DNA of 31,295 nucleotides from Rhizopus sp. PT2906 (Eukaryota > Mucoromycota > Mucoromycetes > Mucorales > Rhizopodaceae). The stretch covers positions 1 to 31,295 of the forward strand of contig JAMYHX010000497.1 in NCBI GenBank assembly GCA_025529335.1, read 5' to 3'. The position numbers and the translations under genes were made by a program. The first letter of the stretch is position 1; every line of letters begins with the position of its first letter. Under the pieces are notes generated by a model that saw nothing but the letters and a program-made list of their open reading frames with translations, ran no database searches and was not told the origin of the DNA. This document shows, piece after piece, positions 19,883 to 30,184 of this stretch.

Positions 19883-20361
19883 AATGTATGCTCTACTGTA
19901 AGATTATATTCAATTTATTATAATGATTCATATCAAGCACTTCAGCTACATCTTCAGTCGTAAGGAAATCATAAAGAGATAAAATTAAATCTCAGCAAGA
20001 GAAGCCATACGAAACTGTGCTTGCGTTTAGTGAGCATGGATTCCTGGCAATAAACAGTATCAACCAATGCCATCACTTTCAGCCATCAATAACTGCTAGT
20101 ACTTGCAGAGCATTTAATAACTAAACTTCTTGGTTGATGTTGTTTTATTCAAAACGGCTATCAAATTTATTTATCGAAATACCTTATATTAATCCCACAG
20201 CGCTGATTCATGGCATTTGTACTCAACGTTAATCTTTTTGAAAAGTCAATTCTGGAGGAAGACTGGAATGCAGACACAGAATAAAGTTGAAAAATTGGGC
20301 TATGGTGTTTGGTAAGCTCAGTGTCGTTATATCCAGAATTACAGCGTAATAAGATTGATAT
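19883..20361. other. Intergenic, no gene seen
   Basis: About 480 nt of AT-rich sequence between the remnant and the 3' end of the membrane-protein gene. Nothing recognisable. Confidence 0.4.
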
Positions 20362-20988
20362 TTACATTTTTATTGTTGTGTGCATAAGTTTTATGCGTTT
20401 AAGCACCTTTTTTCGAAGATTGACATCTTTCAAGAAATCTTTGGTATTGCACAACTTTGTATGTTAGAAAAAGCTGGCAATTCTATTAGGACGCGCTACT
20501 CTATAAGTCAACATAATACTTACCTTGTATACAAGGCTAAAAAATACCGGGATAAGAGTGCCCAAACAAACAAGGAAGGCAGCAAGTTGTTTTTTGGCTT
20601 CTTCATCATAATCTAAATCAGTATGAATGTGAACTCTTTTCATGACCTCAGGAGCGTTTATACTAGATCTAATTGATGTCACAATAAATTCAACCAAGTT
20701 TACAAATCTACAATATGTATAGGCACGAATAAACGTTATGTTTTCCTGTCAAAAAAAAAGTTTAAAGGAAATGTAATCAATTGGATGTTGCATACTTACA
20801 AAGTAGGAACCAATAAGGCCAACGAGATAGTTATACTCGCCTAGAAATGCGATTATATTGAATGAGACTGATAGTATAGGTACAGGTATCCTGAATATGC
20901 TTAGCAGGCTTGTCTTGAAGTCCTCATATGATATGAGGCTTTTTATAGATAGTTGAATGGTCACTAAAAATAAGAATAAGAACAATAA

Positions 20989-21050
<62 letters not shown>

Positions 21051-21328
21051 AAAGAAATCATGGAAGAGCATTTACGTTGACCGTCGCGGATAATCCATGT
21101 ATCGATTAAAAAACACGCAACATGGATGATCTATATCATTATTCAGTATAAATATAAATCACGTATATCAACAGTACTTACTAGTATAAATATACAATGA
21201 GCAAGAATTCCTGCTCTTAGGGGAAATGTGCTACCGCAGCGCCTGGGGTCTTTTCTAAGGGAATTATTGAGTTCAGCCTTGAATGGTGCATCACTCTCTT
21301 TGCTTTGCTTTCTTTTAAACATATACAT
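20362..21328 (-). CDS. Unrecognised multi-pass membrane protein (5 exons; start uncertain)
   Basis: Exons in transcript order, all in phase: 21328-21182, 21130-21076, 20963-20800, 20745-20524, 20454-20362; 226 residues. From ATG 21328 it reads MYMFKRKQSKES and LRKDPRRCG. It then gives hydrophobic segments across exon junctions: GILAHCIFIL/IIHVACFLID, PVPILSVSFNIIAFLGEYNY with LVGLIGSYF, and QLAAFLVCLGTLIPVFFSLV. Between the last two lies an amphipathic loop with acid residues (HIHTDLDYDEEAKK). The C-terminus is basic (LRKKVLKRIKL). The sequence just upstream of 21328 is open and hydrophobic (CSFFLLLSYSLIK), so an earlier exon is possible. Introns have clean gtaagt/gtaaat donors. Family not recognised; splice pattern and frame continuity make a real gene likely. 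Confidence 0.6.
20990..21048. repeat. 59-nt poly-A run (poly-T in an intron of the minus gene)
   Basis: Pure A on the plus strand. It lies inside the intron 20964-21075 of the membrane-protein gene, where on the transcript it is a 59-nt U tract upstream of the acceptor ttttag. Its exact length is likely to vary between reads. Confidence 0.9.
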
Positions 21329-21677
21329 TTTAATTAAAGAATATGACAGGAGCAGAAAAAAAGAACAAGCTTTATTTAAAGCGATGCAAGGATTCGCTAA
21401 GCAGTAGGTTGACTCTCCGTATGATATAATCGTGTCACTTACCACAAAGGCTGTGTAAGAATCTCAGAATACATTTGCAGAATTTTCTGAAGCAATTGCA
21501 GACATATCGTCACTCTTTACAACTTACACTTTAATTTCGTGTAGCGTGTTTAAAGAAGTATTTTATGCTCAAGAAAATCACGACTTGCCTGTGCGACAAT
21601 CAGATTTGTCGGCGTGGCGGCACCTAGCGCGACTTTGCACTTTATTCAACTGTCAGCATTTCAAAAAGTTTATTTCT

Positions 21678-22284
21678 ATGAATAGATTAGGTTTTGCAGA
21701 TTTTCACGCCAAGCACTTTGGTCCAGAACAACAAGAGTATTGGAAACAGTTTTTGAGGAATCAGCAACAATACTACCAACAGCAAAGTGATGAGCAATCC
21801 TCTCAATTAGTATCTGATTACTCTTACTATTACAATCATGACAATGAACCTACTGATTTAGAAGAGGAACAAGTTGAAGCCGATGAAAACTATGACGATT
21901 ATGGATTATCTAAAGAAGCAATTGAGATATTTAGGTTTTCAGAAGCTTACAGAAAAGAACGTGGGTGGTGTAAATTATCTTTAAACAACTAAATCATTGA
22001 CCTTTTTCGCTTGTTTTCCAATAGGTGACGAAGAAAGATTAAAGCAAGAGGAAGCAGATCAAGTAGGCAAAGAGGATTGGAAATTTGATGAGTCTTCTGT
22101 GATGTGTAGTGGTGGATCTGAAGCCCCAGCAACTTGCTTAGTGCTCACACAAAAAAACAGGCAGCAATCAGAAAATTTGCGTATGAAAGAAGACATGTTA
22201 AATTCAGAGTACCTATCAAGCTGCACGAACAAGGATACAGATACTCCTGTCGTGCTTTGGCCTGTGCTTCCTCTAAAATTGTAG
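21678..22284 (+). CDS. GEMIN8: GEMIN8-like SMN complex subunit (2 exons)
   Basis: Probable component of the SMN complex, which assembles Sm cores of spliceosomal snRNPs. Exons 21678-21960 and 22025-22284 (intron donor c|gtgggtg, acceptor ccaatag); 180 residues. Evidence is modest but patterned. There is an N-terminal aromatic/Gln block (HFGPEQQEYWKQFLRNQQQ, YYQQQ), an acidic middle (EEEQVEADENYDD) and a helix IEIFRFSEAYRKERDEERLK resembling the 'ff.. .. R.ER' region of GEMIN8. The C-terminus SEAPAT ... LWPVLPLKL is close to the terminal W-P-V-I-P-L-K-F and preceding EAPTE motif of the human protein. The human protein is longer. The frame is open upstream of 21678 but without an ATG. The next gene starts 111 bp downstream on the same strand. 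Confidence 0.65.
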
Positions 22285-22395
22285 ATCGATTCTGTTTGTT
22301 GGATGATCCTTTTATACCCCCCTCTTGTTACTATTTTAGTCATAAACTTGCTCCTTCTCCTATTTCTGTATCTTTCTTTCACTTCTTGTTTTGAA

Positions 22396-24616
22396 ATGAA
22401 CAAGTCAACTCAATTTCCAATTGATGAATCACATTATGATCTGCTCATAATCGGTCCATCCATTTCACTATGCATTATTGCTTTACTAAGCGCTTTTCAG
22501 TGGTTATCCAAGCATAAAATGGAAACTAAATTTGTTCAAAGCCGATTGCGCCGTCTTCCTTATCTTTTCCTTGTTCTTAACGCCATTGTTGCTTCATGCC
22601 TTGTGGTTGATTGTCTTATCATTGCTATCAAAGGGGTACTTGATCAATTTAATATACCATTGTCATTCATCTACTATTGTACAACTTCTTTGTTTGCTTG
22701 GTGTGCAAATCTTGTCTTGCTCTTGAACAATAATACAGGATGTCCCAAAATCTCTATTATTCAATGCTTCTTTTGGATCAACACAACATGTATTGATAGT
22801 GTCATTGAATGGTTATGGATAAAAGATTGTTTAAAGCATAAGCAAGGTAGGACTACATCAAACAAAAGGACATGACATTATGTCATGTGTGTTTATGTGA
22901 ATCAAGCGTGGTGTACTTATTAACCTTTTGTTTATGTTTGTTCAAAGATGTCATACCAGATGCGTATGGCTGGACTGCATTAGGGGCTTTTACTATTAGA
23001 TGCATAACAGAGTTTTTTATCGTGTGGTTATTATGCTTCAATTTATTATGCGTACCAGCTACTTCAGTGGTAGATTCCGAAGCCACGCCATTATTAAAAC
23101 CATCACCCATTACGGTTACTACAATCGAAATTATGGCAGATGGGACGAAAATAATAAGAACGAAAACCGTCAAAAGGTTAAAAAAGAAGGGGGTTATTCT
23201 AGAAACCTTTGGATTGACATTGCATATATGGCCTTATCACAGTCTAAAGCTTCAACTTTTTGCCGCTTTGAGTGTTTTGCTGATGTTGGCTAGTCTGGCA
23301 GTAAACATCTGGTTGCCTTATAAAATTGGTTTGATTACAGATGGAGACATGAAAGAGGGTAATCGTTGGTCATCCTTGTACGATATCAAAGCTAACCTAT
23401 ATATTTATTTACAAAGGTCAATTTGCATGGTTATCTATTGTTGTCTACGTTGGACTGATTTACCTTCAAGGACATGTGAGTAGTCCAAATATTTATAATC
23501 ATCCTAACTGTTTAATCATGTGCTTTTCTAATAGTTTGGAATACTCCAATTCTTACAAAACTTATTCTGGGCGCCTGTGAATTCCTATATGAATGAAAAA
23601 GCTCGCTCATTTATTAATAATTCACTAAACAATAGCTCTAACCAACTATCAATTGTGTCATCGGACAACGTTATGCATAGGATTGACCTATTCAACAAGC
23701 TAATATTTCGCGCATTTCCGATGCTCATGGATATTATACTTGTCTCTTTATTTTGCATTTTTGTTTTTGCGCCGATATTTGGTATCTTGCTTTTCGTTAC
23801 AGTAGCAATATATATGGCTGCCACTCTTCTATTAACGGAACAACAGTGTGATGTGGATGCTCACGACCATAGTGAACAAGAAAGAGAAAATGCTCCTACT
23901 TCAATCAAACTTCGAATAGCACAGACAGCCATCTTAACGGTGGGTTCCTTGGTCGGTTCTCTGTTATTTGCATACAAGGTATCGCTTGGTGAATTTAGTA
24001 GTGGGATGTTTGTAACATATAGTGCGTTCCTTGTGCAGCTCTGTCAACCAGTAAGTGTTGAAGTATCTCCATTTAATTAAGCTGTATTAACGCGTATCCC
24101 CGGTAGCTGTATCATTTTGGAGGATTGTATAAAGTGGTTCATAGATTAGTTACTCAAGTCAATCAAACAATAGAGCCATCGGAAGTGATAAAAGAGACAG
24201 TAAAGTACATCAAGGCGGATAGTTTCAATAGAGAAAATGAGCAAGTATTAGAAGGCAATGTTGGTCAAATGACAAGCACAAAGGAAGACTATGGCTCAAT
24301 TGTAGCTAGTTCTAGTGCATCCACAGATACGTCAAATAGCGACACCATTCCTGATGCTGCTACACGAAAACGCAAAGAAAACAAAGAGAAATGCTTGGAC
24401 AACGTAACTCTTGAAACATACAAGAATTCTTTCAAGACAAACCTTAAATTTAGTCAAAGAGAAAAAAGGACACAGTACACGGTGGATACTATTGAAGTGG
24501 ATAACGAAGAACAAAAAGAACTCAAGAAGGGTATGGAGGCTATACTGATTGAGGAAGAGATACATGTGAGACCAATGATGTTGGAAACGGTCGAAATTGA
24601 AGAAACAAGTAATTAA
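22396..24616 (+). CDS. HMT1/ABCB-like half-transporter lacking its nucleotide-binding domain (5 exons)
   Basis: Exons in phase: 22396-22846, 22948-23358, 23417-23475, 23535-24050, 24107-24616; 648 residues. The N-terminal third is a TMD0-like multi-helix region (LLIIGPSISLCIIALLSAFQ, LPYLFLVLNAIVASCLVV). Then come the first core helix (LQLFAALSVLLMLASLAVNI, WLPYKIGLITDG), GQFAWLSIVVYVGLIYLQG, GILQFLQNLFWAPV, IFRAFPMLMDIILVSLF and GSLLFAYKVSLGEFSSGMF, with TYSAFLVQLCQPLYHFGGLY. These track the transmembrane part of vacuolar/mitochondrial HMT1-ABCB6 half transporters. The intracellular region between two core helices is shortened to about 25 acidic residues. After the last helix there are about 150 charged residues and a stop. 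No Walker A, LSGGQ-type signature or Walker B is present. It cannot hydrolyse ATP by itself; its role is unknown. The 3' end is 87 bp from convergent eIF3L. Confidence 0.78.
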
Positions 24617-24703
24617 CAATAAGAGAATGATGATCAACAGATGCTTTTTACATCAATAAAGATTTTTTTATTATTTTTATTACTCCTTTTTACATGTTGC
24701 TAT

Positions 24704-26448
24704 TTAGACTTTACCAAGTTCCAAGTTTGCCAAAATATCTTCACAACGGTTGATATTTCGCAGGAACCAGTCACCATAGCGACGAGCAACTTTACTTTCG
24801 GCGATATGAACAACATCCTGCTTCAAACAAAAGTCCAAATCAGAGGTAGGAAGATATTCTCCTTCTAAAAGGCTGCCGCTGGTCCATTTATATTGACGAG
24901 ATTTCTGTTTAAAGACTAACAATTGAGTCTTGAGTTCTTCAGGATCAACTTCTAAGAATTTAGCTAATTTCTCGATGCCCATGGTAGTGTAGAGTTTCAT
25001 GAAGGAGCGGAGTGTAGGAAGATTGATTTGGTTTTTGATATCAGACATAAAGACCTTCAATTGATGTTGATGAGGATCGACGCCCTTTCCTGTGGGGGAG
25101 AGGAACTTGGGGCATGCTGATTGGAAGAGATCAACATAGATAGGAAGTGATTCTTCGCCTTTCTGCATCTTGTAAAGTTGTTCTCCATGCTTTTCACGTA
25201 ATTGAGAATGAATGTTTTCATCCAATCGAGTTGGGCAAAGAGCGATACAGATGGCCAAAAGTGAGTACATCTGATCACCCTTCTTTGCAATCTGTTCAAA
25301 TTGGTATGAGCGAGAGTGATATTGTTTGGTTTTTTGGATAAAGGACAAGACTGTTGAAAAGGCCTTGATGGCATCAGCGTATCTGCGAAGCATCATGTAA
25401 GCAAAACCAACATAATAATAAGTTGTCACATGACAAGCTGTAACACGGGCAAACATAGCCTTCTTGTTCAAAACAACATTATCCATCATCTTCAAGGCAA
25501 GAGTGTAATCTCCCAAAAGACAGTGGACGCGAAGAAGGCCGACAATTGAAAAGTAACCAAGCATCTTGTAAAGAGGACGGGAACCATATTCACCAGCAGC
25601 TTCCATCATATCTCCACCATTCTTGCTGACAAGCAATTGTTCGTTGATGCGAGATTTTTGAATAAAGGAGTAAAGGACGTTCAAAACGCTATAACAACTC
25701 CAGATCTGTGGGTTTTCTTGTAATAACTTTGTTTCTTGTTCACTCTTATTCTTGGTGCGATCACGGAAGTTGCAAAAAGATTGGAATTGATAAATAAATT
25801 CGTCAATGATATCCCAAAGCCATTGATTAGGCAATTCCAAAGAAACAGGGCCATTTGAATCTATGAACATACGTCAGTTACTTTTCAAAACATTCTTTTA
25901 TAGATGAATATTTACTTAAAATATAGTTGAAGAGGTCACAGTAGTTTTCATAAGATTGGAAACGTTGCTCCAAAGTAGGTGTCAAGTGAGAATAGATGTG
26001 ACGATAGTAAAGTTCGCGGTATAAAGTCAAGAATACTTGGTCTATAATCATAGTTAGTCGCTGTTGTTGTCGTTATTTGTACAAGTACCGTCGTTAACAA
26101 GGGATGCAATGACTTCAGCTTCTGGCCAAGCTTGCTTTTGGAAATATTTCTCGGTCAATTTGTTGAATGAACTGTCATACACATTGTGAAGTTCGTAAAC
26201 ATTGTTATCCATAACATTGCGATAGAATTGAAGAATGAAGTTTTTGACGCTGTCAGGAATTTGAGTATTGGTTGTTTGATTGGAAACAACTGGCAAAAGA
26301 TGAGTTTAATGTATGACAAATAAACACATGCACACATACCTTCAGTGTCAAACTTGTCATCAACATCATTGTTTTGAGAGTAGCGAGCTTGAGCAACAAG
26401 TTCAACCTCAGCAATCAAATCGTCTTCTTCAAAAGTGTCTTGGTACAT
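24704..26448 (-). CDS. EIF3L: Eukaryotic translation initiation factor 3 subunit L (4 exons)
   Basis: Subunit of eIF3, which binds the 40S ribosome and recruits mRNA. Exons in transcript order: 26448-26340, 26289-26089, 26041-25916, 25860-24704; 530 residues. The N-terminus is acidic (MYQDTFEEDDLIAEVELVAQ). Landmarks: IPDSVKNFILQFYRNVMDNN, TEKYFQKQAWPEAEVIASL, VFLTLYRELYYRHIYSHL, NGPVSLELPNQWLWDIIDEF, NVLYSFIQKSRINEQLL, LGYFSIVGLLRVHCLLGDY, AFSTVLSFIQKTKQYHSRSY, MYSLLAICIALCPTRLDE. The PCI-type region is LRSFMKLYTTMGIEKLAKFL with a late YLPTSDLDFCLKQDVVHIAE. Length and order match eIF3L. Introns are 49-55 nt. A run of about 14 T's lies just upstream of the ATG on the coding strand. Confidence 0.96.
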
Positions 26449-27232
26449 ATTGGAGGAAAAAAAAAAAAAAAAGAAGAGCAAGCTATTGAGGGACTACCGA
26501 AATAGCACAGCCTACCCACAGTGAGCATAGTGAAAAAAAGATCACAAGTCACAATTTAAACTTAGCCACAGAGTTTCGAATTTCATTCCCTATGCTTGCA
26601 TAGCGAAGTAGAGACTACAACATGTCTTATCATTGAAAACATAATTCTCCTGAAAGATTCTTTTATTATCGCCCTTCATTGTAATCATTGAAAGCTACAA
26701 GCCAATAATTATGAAATTTGTAAATATTTCCATGCACTTTTCAATATCTGATATGGCTGTTAAAATCTTGGTAACTTTAAAACTTCTCCTAGAGAACCAT
26801 TATGGTTCCTTATTTCTTCATGACTGAGAAATTACCTTGTAAAGCAATAAAACCTTCACACTGTGGACAATAGCGTGGGTCTTTAATACAGTTTCTTAGG
26901 CATGAGAAGGTTCATGCTTCAAGTTTCTCAGGCAACTTTTCTATTAACAGAGAAAGGAAAGGATTTGTCGTTGCGCATATGTATACAACGTTACGTATAA
27001 AAGATGGACAAGCACTCATAATTCATACCAAATAGATGAAAGTTAATTAAAAGCAAGTTATGGCCTTATAAGCATATAGCTGCTTTTATGACCGTTGTAT
27101 AACTTATATTTATTAATGACGACGAAGAAATAACTAGTTTTGGCATATAAATAATTGTTTGCAAACAGTAATGACATAAGTACTGAAGTAGTTGTGTCCA
27201 TGAGTGGGAAAAAAAAAAAGTTAATGGCCTGT
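26449..27232. other. Intergenic, no gene seen
   Basis: About 780 nt from the eIF3L promoter leftwards of the next remnant. It includes an A tract at 26457-26472 and another at 27209-27219. No coding frame, RNA gene or repeat recognised. Confidence 0.4.
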
Positions 27233-27576
27233 TTATTTATTGTTCTTGAAAATTAACCAAGTGTTGTTAATTATTTGATATTTTTTACTTAAGCCATTAA
27301 TAGTGATGTTGTTGGCAGCTTCTTTCAATAAAATGTTGAGATCTTGATTATTTCTTACGTTAACTGAATCTTCTTCATTAAACAGACTGATAATCTTTTC
27401 TAAGTTGCTAATAGTTTTAGTTCTCTTTAACTATTTTTGTTGAGTATCAAATAGTTGTTAGCATCAAAACGCGACCATTTATGAAATCAAGACTTACCTT
27501 TGTGAACAAGTAGATGCTCTTTTAAATTATAGCTATTAGCATAGAACTTGCCTTCACAAAAAGGACGCGCATGCAT
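27233..27576 (-). pseudogene. Possible C2H2-finger-like gene fragment
   Basis: From ATG 27576 the minus strand reads MHARPFCEGKFYANSYNLKE then HLLVHK, which looks like a C2H2 zinc finger that lacks its first cysteine and has one extra residue before the histidines. A donor gtaagtc follows at about 27510 and an acceptor aaaatag near 27435. The next block is open for 62 codons to TAA at 27233: KRTKTISNLEKIISLFNEED, LNILLKEAANNITINGL. The two exons are out of phase by any acceptor I tried, so this is either decayed or mis-modelled. It lies directly 3' of a dispersed repeat copy on the same strand. Confidence 0.25.
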
Positions 27577-27644
27577 TAACTTTAGAGTTCCAGTCAAATA
27601 TATTTTATAACTAAAAAAACAAGATTTATCAAGGAAAACACTTC

Positions 27645-27745
27645 ACACACGCGAAAATACACCAGAAGTTAGACTAATTCTACAGGCACTACCTCTACCC
27701 ATTACCTATGATGCCTTCCAGCAAGACCTTCGAATGTGTAGCGCC
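27645..27745 (-). repeat. Dispersed repeat, copy B
   Basis: Reverse complement of copy A (14911-15007) at roughly 80% by eye. Shared landmarks on the minus strand are gctacacattcgaagg, cataggtaatgggtagag and cttctggtgtattttc. Unlike copy A it is not followed by the same reading frame. Confidence 0.75.
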
Positions 27746-27890
27746 GCGTTAAGCGTGGCTTTATAAAGCTACCATATTGGTTTGTTTGTCTTTTCAAGGA
27801 GAAGAAAGGGAAAAAATAAATGTTGTTATTTATTTACTCTAATTTTATGTTGTCAGTTGATCAAAAAAGATCACTTATGATAAATTCATA

Positions 27891-27940
27891 TTTACATTAT
27901 TTAGCCTATTTTCTGGTGTATTTTCTGGTGCATGTAGTGT
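27891..27940 (+). repeat. Short dispersed repeat, copy D
   Basis: Same block as copy C at 6918-6954 but with ttctggtg twice. It lies about 150 bp from copy B and in the opposite orientation, so the two form an inverted pair around 27746-27890. Confidence 0.7.
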
Positions 27941-27999
27941 TCATCTTTTCTCTTTTCACTTCTGTCAATGCTGTAACTTAAGGGTGGTATATACAGTCT

Positions 28000-29314
28000 C
28001 TCATTATATTTAAATTCACAGTCTGGAAAAATTGAATATCATTCAGATTGGAAATAATATAGGTTCTGATACTACTCGAAAATATTATTCTAAAGATTTA
28101 GTATAGAAGACAATCAAAAATACACAGCCAGATGCCTTGTTGACACAGAATCCTAAGTTCTACAACCATATTCTTGATCTGGCAAGCAAAGACTTTCAAC
28201 TATACAACGTCTTATGCTGAACATAAACATCACACTTTTAGCTTGTTTCCGAGAATTCTGACTTTGAGCATATTCTAGCAAGTACTTCACCACACCTGTA
28301 CTCAGCGGGTCTCGTCAAAAGATTTTTCACTAATGTTATACATTCCTTGTAAGTGTTGAATAATCAAGGAAGTACCAAGGCAGTCATCTAACTCTTTCAA
28401 TCTATAGAATCCATGGGATCTTTGTTGACGACAGCGATGTTTGTAGTATAGAGATTTGTTATAATCATCTGGTTTTGTGGCCAATTCTGGAATCTCTTTC
28501 CAAATCAATTGAAGGCGTAAAGTTCACAGTTGGAGACATTCATTTAGAAGCAATATCTTAAGAACTGAAGCTGATGAGCAGTGTTACTAGTCAGTTCTAT
28601 AATGCAGACGGTGTCTTGTGGAATAAGAATCATAACCTAGAGGTGGCAATTCTCGAGACGACAGGTGCCTTCAAGCAGTATAACGCGCCAAAGAGGACAA
28701 AGGACTATGTCAAATCTGGTTATGGTCTCGTAGTCATGTTGCATGCAATTGGTAGAGAGTATCAATATGGTAGTTTTGGTATCTTCAAGCAAATTGGCGT
28801 TTTCTTTACAGGCAACGCGTAAGTATGCTATTTGTTATAATGAGATAAATAGACTAACACTGCTTGCATATCCTCTTTATCTACCAAGCTGAGAATTTGG
28901 CGTATGCATATGCCTGCAAAAAGAATCTACATTTCAACATGTATAGGCTCGGTTGGCATGCCAACACACGCTCAAGGTTCTGAAGAGAGCATCCGACAAT
29001 TAGTCAATCTTTTCTGGCTGTTAAGAGTAAGTCTCAACTGAATTGTTTCTCAATATGCCTTCATGCTTGACTTGTTTATCTCTTATTAGACTTTAGTGCT
29101 TGAGACAAACCAAGCCATGGATAGCTTGAGGTCGTCTCATGTTGAAAACATGAAACTGAAGACAAGAAACTTAGAAGGAAGTAGTGAGATTACTGATCTA
29201 TGTAGCTTTTTCAAGTTAAATGCCGACGTAAAGCTTCCTCAAACCTATATCAAACAGTCGAAGCGCATTCAAATGCATAGCTCATCCCTGATTCCTTACG
29301 AAGATGATTTTTAG
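28000..29314 (+). pseudogene. Decayed copy of a Mucorales-type multicopy family
   Basis: Coding-like plus-strand blocks in order: KNTQPDALLTQNPKFYNHIL and ASTSPHLYSAGLVKRFFTNV (28.1-28.33 kb), LWPILESLSKSIEGVKFTVG and GDIHLEAIS, then an in-frame TAA at about 28559. Next come SQFYNADGVLWNKNHNLEVA, LETTGAFKQYNAPKRTKDYV and KSGYGLVVMLHAIGREYQYG; after a damaged junction near 28820-28890, LRIWRMHMPAKRIYIS and ESIRQLVNLFWLLR. A good intron (29027-29090, gtaagtc ... ttattag) leads to TLVLETNQAMDSLRSSH and a stop at 29312-29314. The order 'LW(P)xLE ... YNADG ... ETTG ... KxGYG' is that of a multicopy family I associate with Mucorales; function unknown. At least two in-frame stops and a frame break show it is inactive. 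Confidence 0.5.
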
Positions 29315-30184
29315 ATGGATATTTTTATTTTTAATAAAATTACTCTGCTACACTGTATCAATAGATATTTTTGGTCTATTGCTTTCAGTGATTACAATAT
29401 TATCAATGGAGCTACGGATCTGCATGCTTTAGTTACATGCTCGTCTTTTGTTTTGCTTTCAGAGGCTTAAAGTTTCCCTTCTCTGCGAAATAAAGTGATA
29501 TAAAACTGTTTTCAAAAAACTATGAATTTACTATTTTATATTAAGTGATTCAGGTGACAGCTTCTAGAATCAGCCGTAAGAATATCAAGGATATCTATTT
29601 ATTGTAAAAATGCGCCTCACTAATAATTGCAAAGACAAGTATTAACATTTCGCACACTCCTCGCATGCTACTCCATGAGAATGCAGTGTCACTGTTTTGA
29701 AATTTGGTAGTGCGCCAAGAATCTCCCTTCAAGCCACTCTCCTATGGACCCTCCATTAGCCAGCTATTTACACTCTTCTTCATAAACTTGACTACCTCTA
29801 TCATCAAAAGTGTCCGATTTTTCCGCCTCCTCACTTCAGGCAAAAGCTTCTCGATTGGCTCCCTCCTTCTCCTCACTGGTGTATCTTACTCTTGGTCCAA
29901 CATCATTTCTTCAACGGCTTTTTTTAACTCTTGATCTCATAAGGGTTCTTTAATTACCAATTCTTTATTTATTTATTTTTTTGACCTGCCTCGGGCGAAG
30001 AAGATATATTATTATTATTATCGTGCGCCCACTTGGGGCTTTAATTGCAAATAAAAGACTGTTTAACTGTATCTAAAATTTTTAGTTCAGGTTAAAAAAA
30101 GGGGACATTTCGCAAAAAAAAAAAAAAAATCATAGACTTCAGTTGGCTTTACCGCAGTCAATACGAGAGAAAACATAAAGAGGA
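29315..30184. other. Intergenic; possible retroelement 3' tail at 29.7-30.06 kb
   Basis: About 870 nt. From 29704 a plus frame of 76 codons is Ser/Leu/Phe-rich. It is followed by T-rich sequence, the motif cctgcctcgggcgaag and a short TTA repeat (30010-30021). A coding-like body ending in a T-rich and then a trinucleotide tail is the form of some non-LTR retrotransposon 3' ends, but I see no reverse transcriptase motif. The last 120 nt include a poly-A tract (30114-30130) and should be the promoter of the next gene. Confidence 0.3.

Noticed and set aside
22303..22395. Extra N-terminal 31 codons (ATG 22303) for the ABC-like gene
   Set aside because: Open but lies immediately after the GEMIN8-like stop; the hydrophilic MNKSTQF start at 22396 before the first helix is more plausible.
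25057..25374. Frames on either strand inside eIF3L
   Set aside because: Shadows of the eIF3L coding exon, which explains the sequence fully.
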